Shown here piece after piece: positions 33,147-42,228 of a stretch of DNA of 47,337 nucleotides (its first letter is position 1; each line of letters begins with the position of its first letter). Made by a program: the position numbers and the translations under genes. The notes under the pieces are model-generated. The model saw nothing but the letters and a program-made list of their open reading frames with translations. It searched no databases and was not told the origin of the DNA. The stretch is from Pedosphaera sp. (GTDB taxonomy: Bacteria > Verrucomicrobiota > Verrucomicrobiia > Limisphaerales > Pedosphaeraceae), in NCBI GenBank assembly GCA_028293325.1, contig JAQGPA010000119.1:1-47337 (forward strand), read 5' to 3'.

Positions 33147-34138
33147 GGCAGCTTTTGGACCGGTTGCAGGCTGGCCTCGGAATCCGCCGTGCGGGCAGCG
33201 GTGTAATAGGTCAACACACCCCAAGTGAGGCCGAGCACCGAGGCGAAACTGGCGATGGGGTGCCAGAGCCAGCGCCAATCCCGATCACGAGTCAGGCCGA
33301 TGAGGGTGTGATAAACCGGGCCGACAACGGTGGCGCAGTAAATGCAGGCGAGCGGAGCGGAGGCGCGCGGCTTCATCTGTGTCCAGGAGATGCCGGTCTT
33401 ATGGCGCAGGCTGAGGAAGTGATACGTTTGCCGTCGGCGTTTTTTGATGAAGTCCGCCAGACCCTTCACGAGATGATGATGGACTCCGCGCCGGGATAAG
33501 CGCAGCCATTCTTTTTTCCCTGAGAGCGCCAGTTGCAACGCAACGCGCGTATCTTCAAAATCAGCGCTGGCCCGCATGGCGTCGAGGTCGGTCTTGCGAT
33601 AAACAAAACCATTGGCCCCGAGCGGATAAGCAAAGCTCCCGGCCGGAAACGTCCAATGCTCCACTTCACCCTCCACGCCGAGCGGGACCGGCGACACGCT
33701 CATGAGCCAGCTGATGGGGTCGCTGATGTGCAAGGTCTGGGTGAGAAAGGCGCAAAGGGAATTCATGCCCGGCGCGGCGGGATAATAACTCTCCACGCCG
33801 AGGGCCTGTGGATTTTTTTGCAAGCCGAGCACGGCCAGGCGCAGGAAATCGGGGTGGGTCAATTCATTGTCGGCATCGACGAACACGACATATTCGCCGG
33901 AGATTTTTTCCAGGGCCACGCGTTTGCCGGATTCGGCCACGCGTTGCGGGTTGTCCAGCACGAGGGCGCCGAATTTTCCGGCCAGCGCGCGGGTGTCATC
34001 GGTGGACCCGCCGTCGGCGATGACGATTTCCACGCGGTCGGCGGGATAATCCTGGGCCCGGATGGCGCGCAGGCAGTGCGGCAAAATGCCCGCCGCATTG
34101 AGCGTGGGAATGATGAAACTGATTTTCGGCAAATCCAT
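33140..34138 (-). CDS. Family 2 glycosyltransferase with C-terminal membrane helices
   Basis: A 332-residue GT-A fold enzyme. The N-terminal motifs are ISFIIPTLNAAGILPHCLRAI, VEIVIADGGSTDDT and the DXD-like YVVFVDADNELTHPDFL. The central part (VYRKTDLDAMRASADFEDTRVALQLALSGK) contains the acceptor-side ED motif. Hydrophobic segments near the C-terminus (PLACIYCATVVGPVYHTLIGL, PIASFASVLGLTWGVLTYY) suggest membrane anchoring. The sugar and acceptor are unknown; it stands beside the HupE-like gene, not in a polysaccharide cluster. Confidence 0.88.
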   Translation of the reverse strand: MDLPKISFIIPTLNAAGILPHCLRAIRAQDYPADRVEIVIADGGSTDDTRALAGKFGALVLDNPQRVAESGKRVALEKISGEYVVFVDADNELTHPDFLRLAVLGLQKNPQALGVESYYPAAPGMNSLCAFLTQTLHISDPISWLMSVSPVPLGVEGEVEHWTFPAGSFAYPLGANGFVYRKTDLDAMRASADFEDTRVALQLALSGKKEWLRLSRRGVHHHLVKGLADFIKKRRRQTYHFLSLRHKTGISWTQMKPRASAPLACIYCATVVGPVYHTLIGLTRDRDWRWLWHPIASFASVLGLTWGVLTYYTAARTADSEASLQPVQKLPK

Positions 34139-34240
34139 GAATTCAATTCAACTGACGCAAAGCATCAAGGCGAGGTTTGCCGAGGTGGGCAGGGTTGGCA
34201 AGAGCGTTCTTGCAGTTGGATGGCGTGCCGCGTGGGGTGG

Positions 34241-35425
34241 TCAACTCCACCAGACCCGTTGGATCAGCCAATAGGCGCCGGCGAGCGAGACCAGCACGGA
34301 ACAAGCGGGGGCGTAGCGGGGCGCGAAGGCCGGGCGTTCCTTTAATTTCCAAATCAGCGGCAGGAGGAGCGCGGCGATGGTGACCTGACCGAGTTCGACG
34401 CCCAGATTGAAGCTGAGCAACGGCACGGCGATGCCGCGTCCGTCCGAGCCGATGCCCAAATCGCGCAAGGCGGAGGCAAAGCCGCAACCGTGGACCAGTC
34501 CGAAGCCAAAGCTCAACAGCCAGCGTCGGCGCAGGTCGCGGCGGAGAATGTTTTCGATGCCCACGTAGATGATGGAGACGGCAATCATCGGCTCGATGAT
34601 GCGCGGTGGGAGATTGATTAAATTGAGCGTGGCCAGCGCGAGGGTGATGGAATGGGCGAGGGTAAAAGCGGTAATGATCTTCAGCACTTCACGAATGCTG
34701 CCGCCCGCGATGAGCAGGCCGAAGAGAAAGCAAAGATGATCGTAGCCGGTCAGGATATGTTCGACGCCGAGCAGGAGAAATTGCGTGAAGGAATGCGGCG
34801 CGGACACCGCCACATTGACCGTGGCAAAGGTTTTTTCAAAGCACGGGTGGCCGGCATCGAGCAAGGTTTCGCCCAATAATTCGCCCTGCTCGCCCCGGAG
34901 CGCGAAGTATTGGCGATGCCCGCGCGAGAGCCTCGAAAGCAGAGCGGAACGAACGCCGAGCTGCGAGGTGGTCTCGCGGGGAAAATCAAGGAGCAGATGA
35001 ATGGTGCGGCTGTCGCCGGCTTGCACCGCCACTTTCGTCGGTTGGACCCGATGGCCATTCCAGGCCACTTCCAGGGCGTTTGCGGCCAGCGCTTCGAGTT
35101 GAGCTTGCGCGCCGGCCAGCGCCTGCGGTTGCATTTGTCCATCCGACTGAATTTCCAGTGTGCCAGCCAGCAACCGCGCGTCGGTGGGTGACAGGGAAAG
35201 GTCGGCGTGGAGTTGGTTGGGTTGGAAGCGCAGCGCCACGGCGCTTAACCCGGGATCGTGAGCATGAGCGGCGGGTGCCAAGGCCAGCAATAATAGAGCA
35301 GCCAGCCAAAAGGGGCAGATCCATTGCACGGGGAGGCGAGAAGTCAGCACGGTGTTTTCTCCGGGCGGCGGCGGGCAAAACGCTTTCGCTGGCGATTGCC
35401 CACCGCCCCCAATTCCGGGGCTCAT
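34241..35425 (-). CDS. HupE/UreJ_2-like membrane protein with periplasmic N-domain
   Basis: A 394-residue protein. After a signal or first helix (LAALLLLALAPAAHA), residues about 55-200 form a soluble beta-rich domain (LSAVALRFQPNQLHADLSLSP). The C-terminal half has about six or seven transmembrane helices with the HupE/UreJ_2 signatures: GVEHILTGYDHLCFLFGLL, TLAHSITLALATLN, GLVHGCGFASAL. These His/Asp residues may bind a metal such as nickel or cobalt, as in HupE, but this family's substrate is unproven. It starts 10 bases after the DUF4331 stop and belongs to the same run. Confidence 0.86.
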   Translation of the reverse strand: MSPGIGGGGQSPAKAFCPPPPGENTVLTSRLPVQWICPFWLAALLLLALAPAAHAHDPGLSAVALRFQPNQLHADLSLSPTDARLLAGTLEIQSDGQMQPQALAGAQAQLEALAANALEVAWNGHRVQPTKVAVQAGDSRTIHLLLDFPRETTSQLGVRSALLSRLSRGHRQYFALRGEQGELLGETLLDAGHPCFEKTFATVNVAVSAPHSFTQFLLLGVEHILTGYDHLCFLFGLLIAGGSIREVLKIITAFTLAHSITLALATLNLINLPPRIIEPMIAVSIIYVGIENILRRDLRRRWLLSFGFGLVHGCGFASALRDLGIGSDGRGIAVPLLSFNLGVELGQVTIAALLLPLIWKLKERPAFAPRYAPACSVLVSLAGAYWLIQRVWWS

Positions 35426-35434
35426 GCAAGATTA

Positions 35435-37024
35435 TCAAAGGCCGTGATGGGGATGATTGCGGCCATTGTTTGGCGTGGGCGCATACGGAAAAACCTTGTT
35501 AAAGGGAACATCGTTGTGATCCACGTTATCGCCGATGGGCCCGCGAATGGTGGGCGGCGTGGTACGCAAATCACTGACGAGCGCGGTCAGGGCGATGTCA
35601 ATCACGTCATCGCCGAAGCGCCGGCCATTCGGCCAACCGCCGGAGATGACGCCGCCGTTGATGTTGTTGCTTTGGACGGTACTGATCAAGGTGTCACCGC
35701 CAAAGATGCCCAAGCGCGAGAAACCGGGATCGTCGGAAACGCCCCCGCCGCCGCCGGCCAGCCGCGCGGGTGGCGTTGAAAGATCCACTTTAATCACATC
35801 CGGAATGAAGATGGCGGCGAGGTCCGTGCGATCTTGTTCGATGCTGGGATCGGGCGTGCCCGTCACGAGGGTGTCAAACAAAACCGCCAGTTCGGGATTC
35901 AACGCATATTTGGCAAAGAGCGAGCGGTCCTGAGTGGGGCTGGTGCGGCTGTAGAGATTTTTGTCCGTGATCGCGACGAAGAGTTCGTTGAAGAGCGGAT
36001 TGCCCTGGCGGGCGACCTGCACAAAGTTGCCGCTGGGCTGGATATTGGGCCCGTTGATGCCGTCGCGCAGGATGTTCATCTGGCGGCGGACGGTGGTGGC
36101 ATAGACGCCGACGACCTGCTGATCGCCGCCCAGTTCTTCGACGGGAATATTCAGAACGATGGTATGGACGTTGAAGCCGCCCTGGGAATCGACGCCGGGA
36201 TTGCGGGTCTTGAGCAGATCAAAGACAGCCTGGACGTCGCCATAGAAAGCGTCATCCCGCTGTCCGGCAAAGGCGATATAGCCACTCGCGAGGTTGGTGG
36301 CGATCGACTCCGAGGTATAGCGATCCAGCAGCGCCTCGCTGCCGACGCCCTCCTTGGCGCGATTTTCGCCGTTATCGCCTTGATTATAAAACGGGGTGGC
36401 GTTGCCTTGATTGTTTGGCGGCACGATGCCGGTGCCGAGGAAATTAACAGACTGACCGTTGGCTTGATCCACTTTAAAGACGGAGTAAGTCTGAATCAGG
36501 TTTTGGTTTGTGTCGCCCACGTCCGTGATCGGGCCGAGGAAAGCCTGGAGAATGGTCCCGCTGTTTTGGAATTGGGTTTGGAAACGGAATTGGTAGCTGA
36601 TGGTCTTGCGGCCCATGACGAGGTCGTTCGTCCTGCTGCGGGTATTGGCGGCATTAGTTTTACAAACGTGGAGGACATACATGACATTGTCGTCGAAGCG
36701 ATAATTATTCGGGCCGACGGCGGGCTCCTCGAAGGGATAAACGGCAAGGGCGACGGTTAGATATTTTTGTAAGACGTTGGTCGAGAACACGTTAGTAATA
36801 AAAGTGTCCGTGCCAAGAATGTTGGTGGTCACGATATTGGTGACCTGGAAAGTGCCAAAAAGGTCGCGCTGACTCACGAATGCGTAAACATCCGTGGTGT
36901 TGGCGGCCGGATCGAATGTGAGCAGCGGCGCATCCTGATGGCTACTGGCAAATACTCCAACGGGTAATAGGGCCAGACCGGTAAGGATCAGGCTCAAGGC
37001 CAGACTTCGATATCGCGTTCTCAT
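35435..37024 (-). CDS. DUF4331-family exported protein
   Basis: A 529-residue protein with a signal peptide (LALSLILTGLALLPVGVFA). The mature start SSHQDAPLLTFDPAANTTDVYAF is the strongest DUF4331 signature, with a repeat-like beta architecture. VQAVFDLLKTRNPG, FNVHTIVLNIPVEELGG, VAITDKNLYSRTSPTQDRSLFAKYALNPELA and RFGDDVIDIALTALVSD follow. DUF4331 function is unknown; the protein is probably extracytoplasmic and may bind metal or ligand. It is followed after 9 bases by the HupE-like gene and preceded after 42 bases by the TPR lipoprotein gene. Confidence 0.92.
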   Translation of the reverse strand: MRTRYRSLALSLILTGLALLPVGVFASSHQDAPLLTFDPAANTTDVYAFVSQRDLFGTFQVTNIVTTNILGTDTFITNVFSTNVLQKYLTVALAVYPFEEPAVGPNNYRFDDNVMYVLHVCKTNAANTRSRTNDLVMGRKTISYQFRFQTQFQNSGTILQAFLGPITDVGDTNQNLIQTYSVFKVDQANGQSVNFLGTGIVPPNNQGNATPFYNQGDNGENRAKEGVGSEALLDRYTSESIATNLASGYIAFAGQRDDAFYGDVQAVFDLLKTRNPGVDSQGGFNVHTIVLNIPVEELGGDQQVVGVYATTVRRQMNILRDGINGPNIQPSGNFVQVARQGNPLFNELFVAITDKNLYSRTSPTQDRSLFAKYALNPELAVLFDTLVTGTPDPSIEQDRTDLAAIFIPDVIKVDLSTPPARLAGGGGGVSDDPGFSRLGIFGGDTLISTVQSNNINGGVISGGWPNGRRFGDDVIDIALTALVSDLRTTPPTIRGPIGDNVDHNDVPFNKVFPYAPTPNNGRNHPHHGL

Positions 37025-37066
37025 GTGATTTCTTCCTTTTATGATGAATTTGGTTTGCGGGTTGTT

Positions 37067-38512
37067 TTATTGCGTCGAAAAACCGGTTTTGGTGTTGGCA
37101 CGGGCGATGCGGTCAGGATTGGCGTCGGGCGATTGAGCTTCCCAGTCGGTGCCGCTTAAACCCAAGGCCAGGAGATGGTCGCCTACCTGCGCCCGTTCCG
37201 AGGGGAGCAGCATTTGGCGCAAGCCATCGGCCTCGATGAACGACTGCAAGGCGTCGCGGTATTTGCCCTGATTTTCTTCAATGATTCCGGCGTGGTAGAA
37301 CAGCCGGGCATCCTGTGTGCCTTGGGACAAGGCCTGGTCCATTTGGTCGGCGGCTTCGGCGTAGTGGCCGGCGGAGGCCAAAGCCCAGGCGAGAGCGTCA
37401 TGGGTAAAAACATCCTCCCGTGTTTTGAGTTCCTCCTGCGCGAGACGGATGGCGGTGACGGGATCTTTGTTCTCGTTGGCGAGGTAAAGCGCGTAGGTGC
37501 GCGGGTCGCTGGCGGCGCCGTGTTCCTGCAATTCCTTTTCCAGGGCCGTGTCCGACTGTCCGGTGGCGCGCAAGGCCTCCACTAAAAGCCATTGATATTC
37601 CGGCACCGGGTTCAAAGTGGCGGCGCGACGGAGCGGTTCGACGGCCTGCGCTTCATGGCCTTCGGCGAGCAGGAGGCGTCCCTGCGCCAACAATGCCGGG
37701 GCATACTTGGGCTGATATTGCAGGGCGGCGGCGGTGTGTTGCAGGCCGAATTCAAAGTTGCCCGCCTGCAATTGGTATTGGGCCATGCGGGAATAAACCC
37801 AGGCAGCCGTTTCGGGATCCAGCGGCGTGGTAGATTGGAGGGCCAACTGCAGGGCCTCCACGGCGCCCTTTAGGTCGCCTTTAAGCCAGCGGACGTGCGC
37901 AACGCGCGTATAAGAGTAGAGATCCGGCCGCAGATCGATCATGTGCTGGTAGGCCTCAATCGCCTCATCCAAATGGCCCATTTCCATGAGCAGATCCCCC
38001 AGCAGGCCGTAATCGTAGGAAAGACCCCGTTGCGCGACCAATTCGCGGGCGAGCGGTTCGGCTTCCTTGAAGCGATGCAGACTGTGGAGCACATTGCCCC
38101 GCAGAGAAAGCGCCGCGGGGTTGTGGGGAGATTTGTCTTCCAGGCAAAGGGCGCATTGTTCGGCGAGTTTATAAAATCCGGGGTCAAACGTGACCCGGGC
38201 CTTGGAAACGAACAGCCAGCCCAGTTGTTCGATGGAGTGGTTCAAGCCGGCGCCGCCTTCCCGCACGGCTTTTTGGGTCTGGGCAATTTTTTGGTCTGTG
38301 GGGGTATCGCCGGCCACGGGCAGCAGGATTAAGTTGCAGGCATCAAGCCCATTGGCATTGGGATTGGCCAGAGCCGACGGGTTTTGGTTGGTATTGGCCG
38401 GCGGTGGGACGACCCTGGGAGTCTTGGGTTCGCAACCTGGCAGACAGGCGAGCATTGCCAGCGCCAGGCCGAGACTGGCGGTGAATCGGCAAAAAATTAA
38501 AAATTGCTTCAT
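37067..38512 (-). CDS. TPR-repeat lipoprotein of the DUF4331 cluster
   Basis: A 481-residue lipoprotein. The ATG at 38512 gives a signal with lipobox CLPGC (about Cys23-28). A proline/asparagine linker follows (VPPPANTNQNPSALANPNAN). The mature part is mostly helix-turn-helix repeats of TPR type (AALSLRGNVLHSLHRFKEAEPLARELVAQ, YGLLGDLLMEMGHLDEAIEAYQHMIDL, ALLAQGRLLLAEGHEAQAVEPLRRAATLN, ALAWALASAGHYAEAADQMDQAL). TPR arrays bind protein partners, so it is the likely scaffold for the DUF4331 and HupE-like proteins downstream. A start at 38563 would add 17 residues before the signal peptide and is disfavoured. Confidence 0.88.
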   Translation of the reverse strand: MKQFLIFCRFTASLGLALAMLACLPGCEPKTPRVVPPPANTNQNPSALANPNANGLDACNLILLPVAGDTPTDQKIAQTQKAVREGGAGLNHSIEQLGWLFVSKARVTFDPGFYKLAEQCALCLEDKSPHNPAALSLRGNVLHSLHRFKEAEPLARELVAQRGLSYDYGLLGDLLMEMGHLDEAIEAYQHMIDLRPDLYSYTRVAHVRWLKGDLKGAVEALQLALQSTTPLDPETAAWVYSRMAQYQLQAGNFEFGLQHTAAALQYQPKYAPALLAQGRLLLAEGHEAQAVEPLRRAATLNPVPEYQWLLVEALRATGQSDTALEKELQEHGAASDPRTYALYLANENKDPVTAIRLAQEELKTREDVFTHDALAWALASAGHYAEAADQMDQALSQGTQDARLFYHAGIIEENQGKYRDALQSFIEADGLRQMLLPSERAQVGDHLLALGLSGTDWEAQSPDANPDRIARANTKTGFSTQ

Positions 38513-38563
38513 TTGTTCGTTCTCAAGGGCGCTCATATCGCAGAAAAAGGCCACTTTTCGCAA

Positions 38564-38725
38564 GGAGGTCAGACCCTACTTGCGTTTGGGCGGGACACCC
38601 CATAATGTATTCCCTTAGGGTGGCGAGGGGTGGGAGGTTGAGCCTGAAACAGATAAAAAAAACTAGCGTCCGCGCCTTGCTTTCCCCAACATCGCGGCGA
38701 ATTATTCGGGGCATTTCGCAACGAC
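38564..38725. other. Leader region of the purine operon
   Basis: About 160 bases lie between the divergent TPR lipoprotein gene and purS. An outer pair CACCCC / GGGGTG encloses an inner CCC-TTA-GGG within about 45 bases, and CATAAT with an upstream TTGCGT is a weak promoter-like pair near 38580-38606. I recognise no known riboswitch class. Confidence 0.3.
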
Positions 38726-38962
38726 ATGAAAGCAAAGATTATTATTACGCCGAAAAAGGCCGTGCTTGATCCGCAAGGCAAGACCGTCCAAAACGCGCTG
38801 GAACACATGGGCTACGGCGGCATCAGTGCCGTGCACGTGGGCAAGTACCTGGAAATCGAAGTCAGCGGCGACAAGGAAACCGTCCGCAAACAGATTGACG
38901 AGGCCTGCCACAAGTTTCTGAGCAATCCGGTGATCGAAGATTACAAATTTGAGTTAGATTAG
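38726..38962 (+). CDS. purS: Phosphoribosylformylglycinamidine synthase subunit PurS
   Basis: A 78-residue protein that bridges PurQ and PurL in the three-part FGAM synthase of purine synthesis. It matches the family in length and motifs: ITPKKAVLDPQGKTVQNALEHMGY, HVGKYLEIEV and CHKFLSNPVIEDYKFEL. First gene of the pur operon, 28 bases before purQ. Confidence 0.96.
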   Translation: MKAKIIITPKKAVLDPQGKTVQNALEHMGYGGISAVHVGKYLEIEVSGDKETVRKQIDEACHKFLSNPVIEDYKFELD

Positions 38963-38990
38963 GTGTTGGGCCGGGCAGCGGTGACCATTT

Positions 38991-39704
38991 ATGAACTTTG
39001 CCGTATTACAATTTCCAGCTTCGAACTGCGACCAGGACGCGGTGCATGTCCTGCGCAATGTGTTGGGCCACTCCGCGCGGCTGCTGTGGCATAAGGAAAC
39101 ATCGCTCGGCAACGCCGACGCGGTCATCGTGCCCGGCGGATTCAGCTACGGCGATTATTTGCGGACCGGGGCGATTGCGCGGTTCAGTCCCGTGATGCAG
39201 GCGGTGCAGGCCTTCGCGGCCAAGGGCGGTCCGGTGCTGGGCATCTGCAACGGGTTTCAGATTTTGTGCGAAGCGGGGCTGCTGCCGGGGGCGTTGATTC
39301 GGAATCGCTCGCTGCAATTCCGTTGCGAACACGTTTTTGTGAAAGCGGCGACGGCCAACTCGCCGTTCACGAGCCAAATTCCCGACGGCAAAGTGCTGCG
39401 CATCCCTATTGCCCATGGTGAGGGGTGCTATTTTGCCGATGCGGAGACGATTGCGCGGCTGAAGGCGCAGAACCAGATTCTCTGGCAATATGCCGACGCG
39501 CAGGGCGAACTGACCGATGTCGCGAACCCGAACGGTTCCGTGGAGAACATTGCGGGCATTTGCAACGAAAGCCGCAACGTGGCGGGTCTGATGCCGCATC
39601 CGGAACGCGCCAGCGAGGGATTGCTCGGGAGCGCCGATGGGCGATTGATTTTCGAAAGTTTGATTCACGCACTGGAGAGCAAGTCGGTGGCGAAGGCCGC
39701 GTGA
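38991..39704 (+). CDS. purQ: FGAM synthase glutaminase subunit PurQ
   Basis: A 237-residue class I glutamine amidotransferase that supplies ammonia to PurL. The catalytic triad is Cys86 ([11 protein letters not shown]), His203 and Glu205 (LMPHPERA). [23 protein letters not shown] and the N-terminal [14 protein letters not shown] complete the family pattern. The size matches the separate PurQ used with small PurL and PurS. 37 bases before purL. Confidence 0.97.
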   Translation: MNFAVLQFPASNCDQDAVHVLRNVLGHSARLLWHKETSLGNADAVIVPGGFSYGDYLRTGAIARFSPVMQAVQAFAAKGGPVLGICNGFQILCEAGLLPGALIRNRSLQFRCEHVFVKAATANSPFTSQIPDGKVLRIPIAHGEGCYFADAETIARLKAQNQILWQYADAQGELTDVANPNGSVENIAGICNESRNVAGLMPHPERASEGLLGSADGRLIFESLIHALESKSVAKAA

Positions 39705-39741
39705 ACACCAGTTTTGAACCTTAAACATTGAATTAAATTTG

Positions 39742-42045
39742 ATGTCTGACCCCGCCATTACACCCGCACTGATTAAACAGCACGGCCTGACGCCGGAAGA
39801 ATACGAGCGCATCCAGGGCATTCTTGGGCGCGAACCCAACTATACCGAGCTCGGTATTTTCTCGGTGATGTGGAGCGAGCATTGCTCGTACAAGAACAGC
39901 CGGCCATTGCTTAAGACGTTTCCCACCAAGTCGCCCAAGATATTGGTCGGCGCGGGTGAGGAGAACGCGGGGATCATTGACATCGGCGACGGCCTGGCGA
40001 TTGCCTTCAAGATCGAATCGCACAATCATCCGAGCGCAGTGGAACCGTTTCAAGGCGCGGCGACCGGCGTGGGCGGCATCATCCGCGATATTTTCACGAT
40101 GGGGGCGCGGCCAGTTTGCTCGATTGATTCATTGCGCTTTGGCGAACTGACTTCGCCGGAGGTGCGGCGGCTGTTCAGCGGCGTGGTGGCGGGCATTGCG
40201 CATTACGGCAATTGTTTTGGCATTCCCACGGTGGCGGGCGAGGTGTATTTCGATAAATCCTACGAGGGTAATCCGTTGGTGAATGCGTTTTGCCTGGGCG
40301 TGCTGCGGCATGAACAGATTGCGCGCGGCGCGGCCAAGGGGATTGGGAATCCGGTGTTTTATGTCGGGCCGGCCACGGGCCGCGACGGGTTGGCGGGGGC
40401 GGCGTTTGCGTCGCAGGATTTGACGGAGGAATCGGCCGAGCAACAACGTGGGGCGGTGCAGGTGGGCGATCCATTCATGGAAAAGCTGGTGATGGAAGCG
40501 TGCCTGGAACTGCTGGCGACCGATGCGGTGGCGGGGATTCAGGACATGGGCGCGGCGGGCTTGACCTGTTCCACGTGCGAAACGGCGGCGCGGGCGGGCA
40601 CGGGCATTGAAATTGATCTGGCGAAGGTGCCGCAACGCGCGCCGAACATGACGCCGTACGAGATTATGCTGAGCGAATCGCAGGAGCGGATGCTGATCAT
40701 CGTCCACAAAGGGCGGGAAGCGGAAGTGAAACGGATTTTTGACAAATGGGATTTGCCGTGGGCGGAAGTCGGCACGGTGACGGACACCGGCCGGATGATG
40801 GTGAAGAATCGCGGTGAACTGGTGGCGGACATTCCGGCCAAGAAGCTGGCTGATGAAGCGCCGATTTACCAACGCGAAGCCCGCGAACCGGAATATTTGA
40901 AAGCGGTGCGCGCCTTCACTCTGGCGGGGGTGGCGGATACGCAGGATGCCGCCGGCAATTTGAAGACCTTGCTCGGTTGGCCGACGATTGCGTCGAAGAA
41001 CTGGGTTTACCGGCAGTATGACCATATGGTGCGGGACGGCTCGGTGGTTTGCCCGGGCTCAGATGCGGCGGTCATTCGCATCAAGGCGGATTCATTGCCG
41101 CAGGATGGCGAGGGCAAGAGCGCCACGGTGGACAAATACATCGCGATGAAGGTGGATTGCAACGCGGTCTATGTGTATCTCGACCCGTATGAAGGGGCCA
41201 AAACCGTGGTGGCCGAGGCGGCGCGCAACCTGGCGTGTTCCGGCGCCACGCCGCTGGGCTCGACTGACAATCTGAATTACGGCAACCCACATAATCCCGA
41301 GATTTTCTGGCAATTGCGCGAATCAGTGCGCGGCCTGGCCGAGGCGTGCCGCGCGTTCAATGCGCCGGTCACCGGCGGGAACGTCAGCCTGTACAATCAA
41401 AATCCAAACGGGCCGATTGACCCGACGCCGACGGTGGCGATGGTGGGCCTCATCGACAAGCTTGAGCATGTCACCACGCAGTGGTTCAAGGACGAGGGTG
41501 ATGCGATATTATTATTGGGCGATGTGGTGGATCGGAATGATCCGATGCTGGGATTGGGTGGTTCGGCGTATTTGCAGCGGGTGCACGCGTTGAAGACCGG
41601 GACGCCGCCGCGTTGCGATTTGGACCGGGAAAAAGAACTGCATCTGGCCTTGCGTTCGCTGATTTATTCCGGGGTGGTGAAGAGCGCGCACGATTGCAGC
41701 GACGGCGGGCTGGCGGTGGCGCTGGCGGAATGCTGTATTTCACAGCAAATTGCGCGGGAAACGCCACGGCTGCTGGGGGCGGAGATTGATTTGTCCGCGT
41801 TTACCGGCGTCCGGCTGGATGCGCTCTTGTTCGGGGAAACGCAGAGCCGGGTGGTGATTTCCGTGTCGGCGGTGCAGGCGGCGAAGGTCCTGGCGCAGGC
41901 GAAGATATTGGGAGTGCCGGCGGCTGTGCTCGGAAAAACGGGCGGGACGGCATTGAATATCAAGGCCAATGAGGGCACTTTAAGCTGCGATTTGCGCGAA
42001 CTTCATGATCTCTGGTGGAATGCCATTGCGCGAGCGATGGCCTGA
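39742..42045 (+). CDS. purL: FGAM synthase large subunit PurL
   Basis: A 767-residue ATP-dependent enzyme converting FGAR to FGAM. Small-type PurL length, with [92 protein letters not shown], and [23 protein letters not shown] in order. The ATG at 39742 begins MSDPAITP; a TTG one codon earlier is also in frame. It needs PurS and PurQ, both immediately upstream. The next small ORF starts 3 bases after its stop. Confidence 0.97.
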   Translation: MSDPAITPALIKQHGLTPEEYERIQGILGREPNYTELGIFSVMWSEHCSYKNSRPLLKTFPTKSPKILVGAGEENAGIIDIGDGLAIAFKIESHNHPSAVEPFQGAATGVGGIIRDIFTMGARPVCSIDSLRFGELTSPEVRRLFSGVVAGIAHYGNCFGIPTVAGEVYFDKSYEGNPLVNAFCLGVLRHEQIARGAAKGIGNPVFYVGPATGRDGLAGAAFASQDLTEESAEQQRGAVQVGDPFMEKLVMEACLELLATDAVAGIQDMGAAGLTCSTCETAARAGTGIEIDLAKVPQRAPNMTPYEIMLSESQERMLIIVHKGREAEVKRIFDKWDLPWAEVGTVTDTGRMMVKNRGELVADIPAKKLADEAPIYQREAREPEYLKAVRAFTLAGVADTQDAAGNLKTLLGWPTIASKNWVYRQYDHMVRDGSVVCPGSDAAVIRIKADSLPQDGEGKSATVDKYIAMKVDCNAVYVYLDPYEGAKTVVAEAARNLACSGATPLGSTDNLNYGNPHNPEIFWQLRESVRGLAEACRAFNAPVTGGNVSLYNQNPNGPIDPTPTVAMVGLIDKLEHVTTQWFKDEGDAILLLGDVVDRNDPMLGLGGSAYLQRVHALKTGTPPRCDLDREKELHLALRSLIYSGVVKSAHDCSDGGLAVALAECCISQQIARETPRLLGAEIDLSAFTGVRLDALLFGETQSRVVISVSAVQAAKVLAQAKILGVPAAVLGKTGGTALNIKANEGTLSCDLRELHDLWWNAIARAMA

Positions 42046-42048
42046 GCA

Positions 42049-42225
42049 ATGAGAAAAGCCATTAGAATTGTCACGTTAAGTTTGCTGACCGTGATTATCG
42101 CGAGCCTGTTTGGCATTGTGCCGCTGCAATTTATCACGCAATTGCTCTGTTTTATTTTGGTATTGGCCGTATATTTTACGGTCGCCGGTTTGTTGTGGTT
42201 GGTTCGTCGTCCCAAAGCTTTATAA
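42049..42225 (+). CDS. 58-residue membrane protein between purL and purF
   Basis: Too short for usual ORF cutoffs. ATG at 42049 lies 3 bases after the purL stop and the stop is 3 bases before the purF ATG, so it is embedded and translated with both. The peptide begins MRKAIRIVTLSLLTVIIASL, has a second hydrophobic stretch QFITQLLCFILVLAVYFTVAGLLWL and ends RRPKAL, giving two probable helices with positive ends. No family is known to me. A regulatory or assembly role for the purine operon is conceivable but only inferred from position. Confidence 0.7.
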   Translation: MRKAIRIVTLSLLTVIIASLFGIVPLQFITQLLCFILVLAVYFTVAGLLWLVRRPKAL

Positions 42226-42228
42226 CTC

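Noticed and set aside
39006..41025. Large minus-strand open frames over purQ and purL
   Set aside because: Antisense shadows of clearly conserved purine genes, with Arg/His-rich translation.
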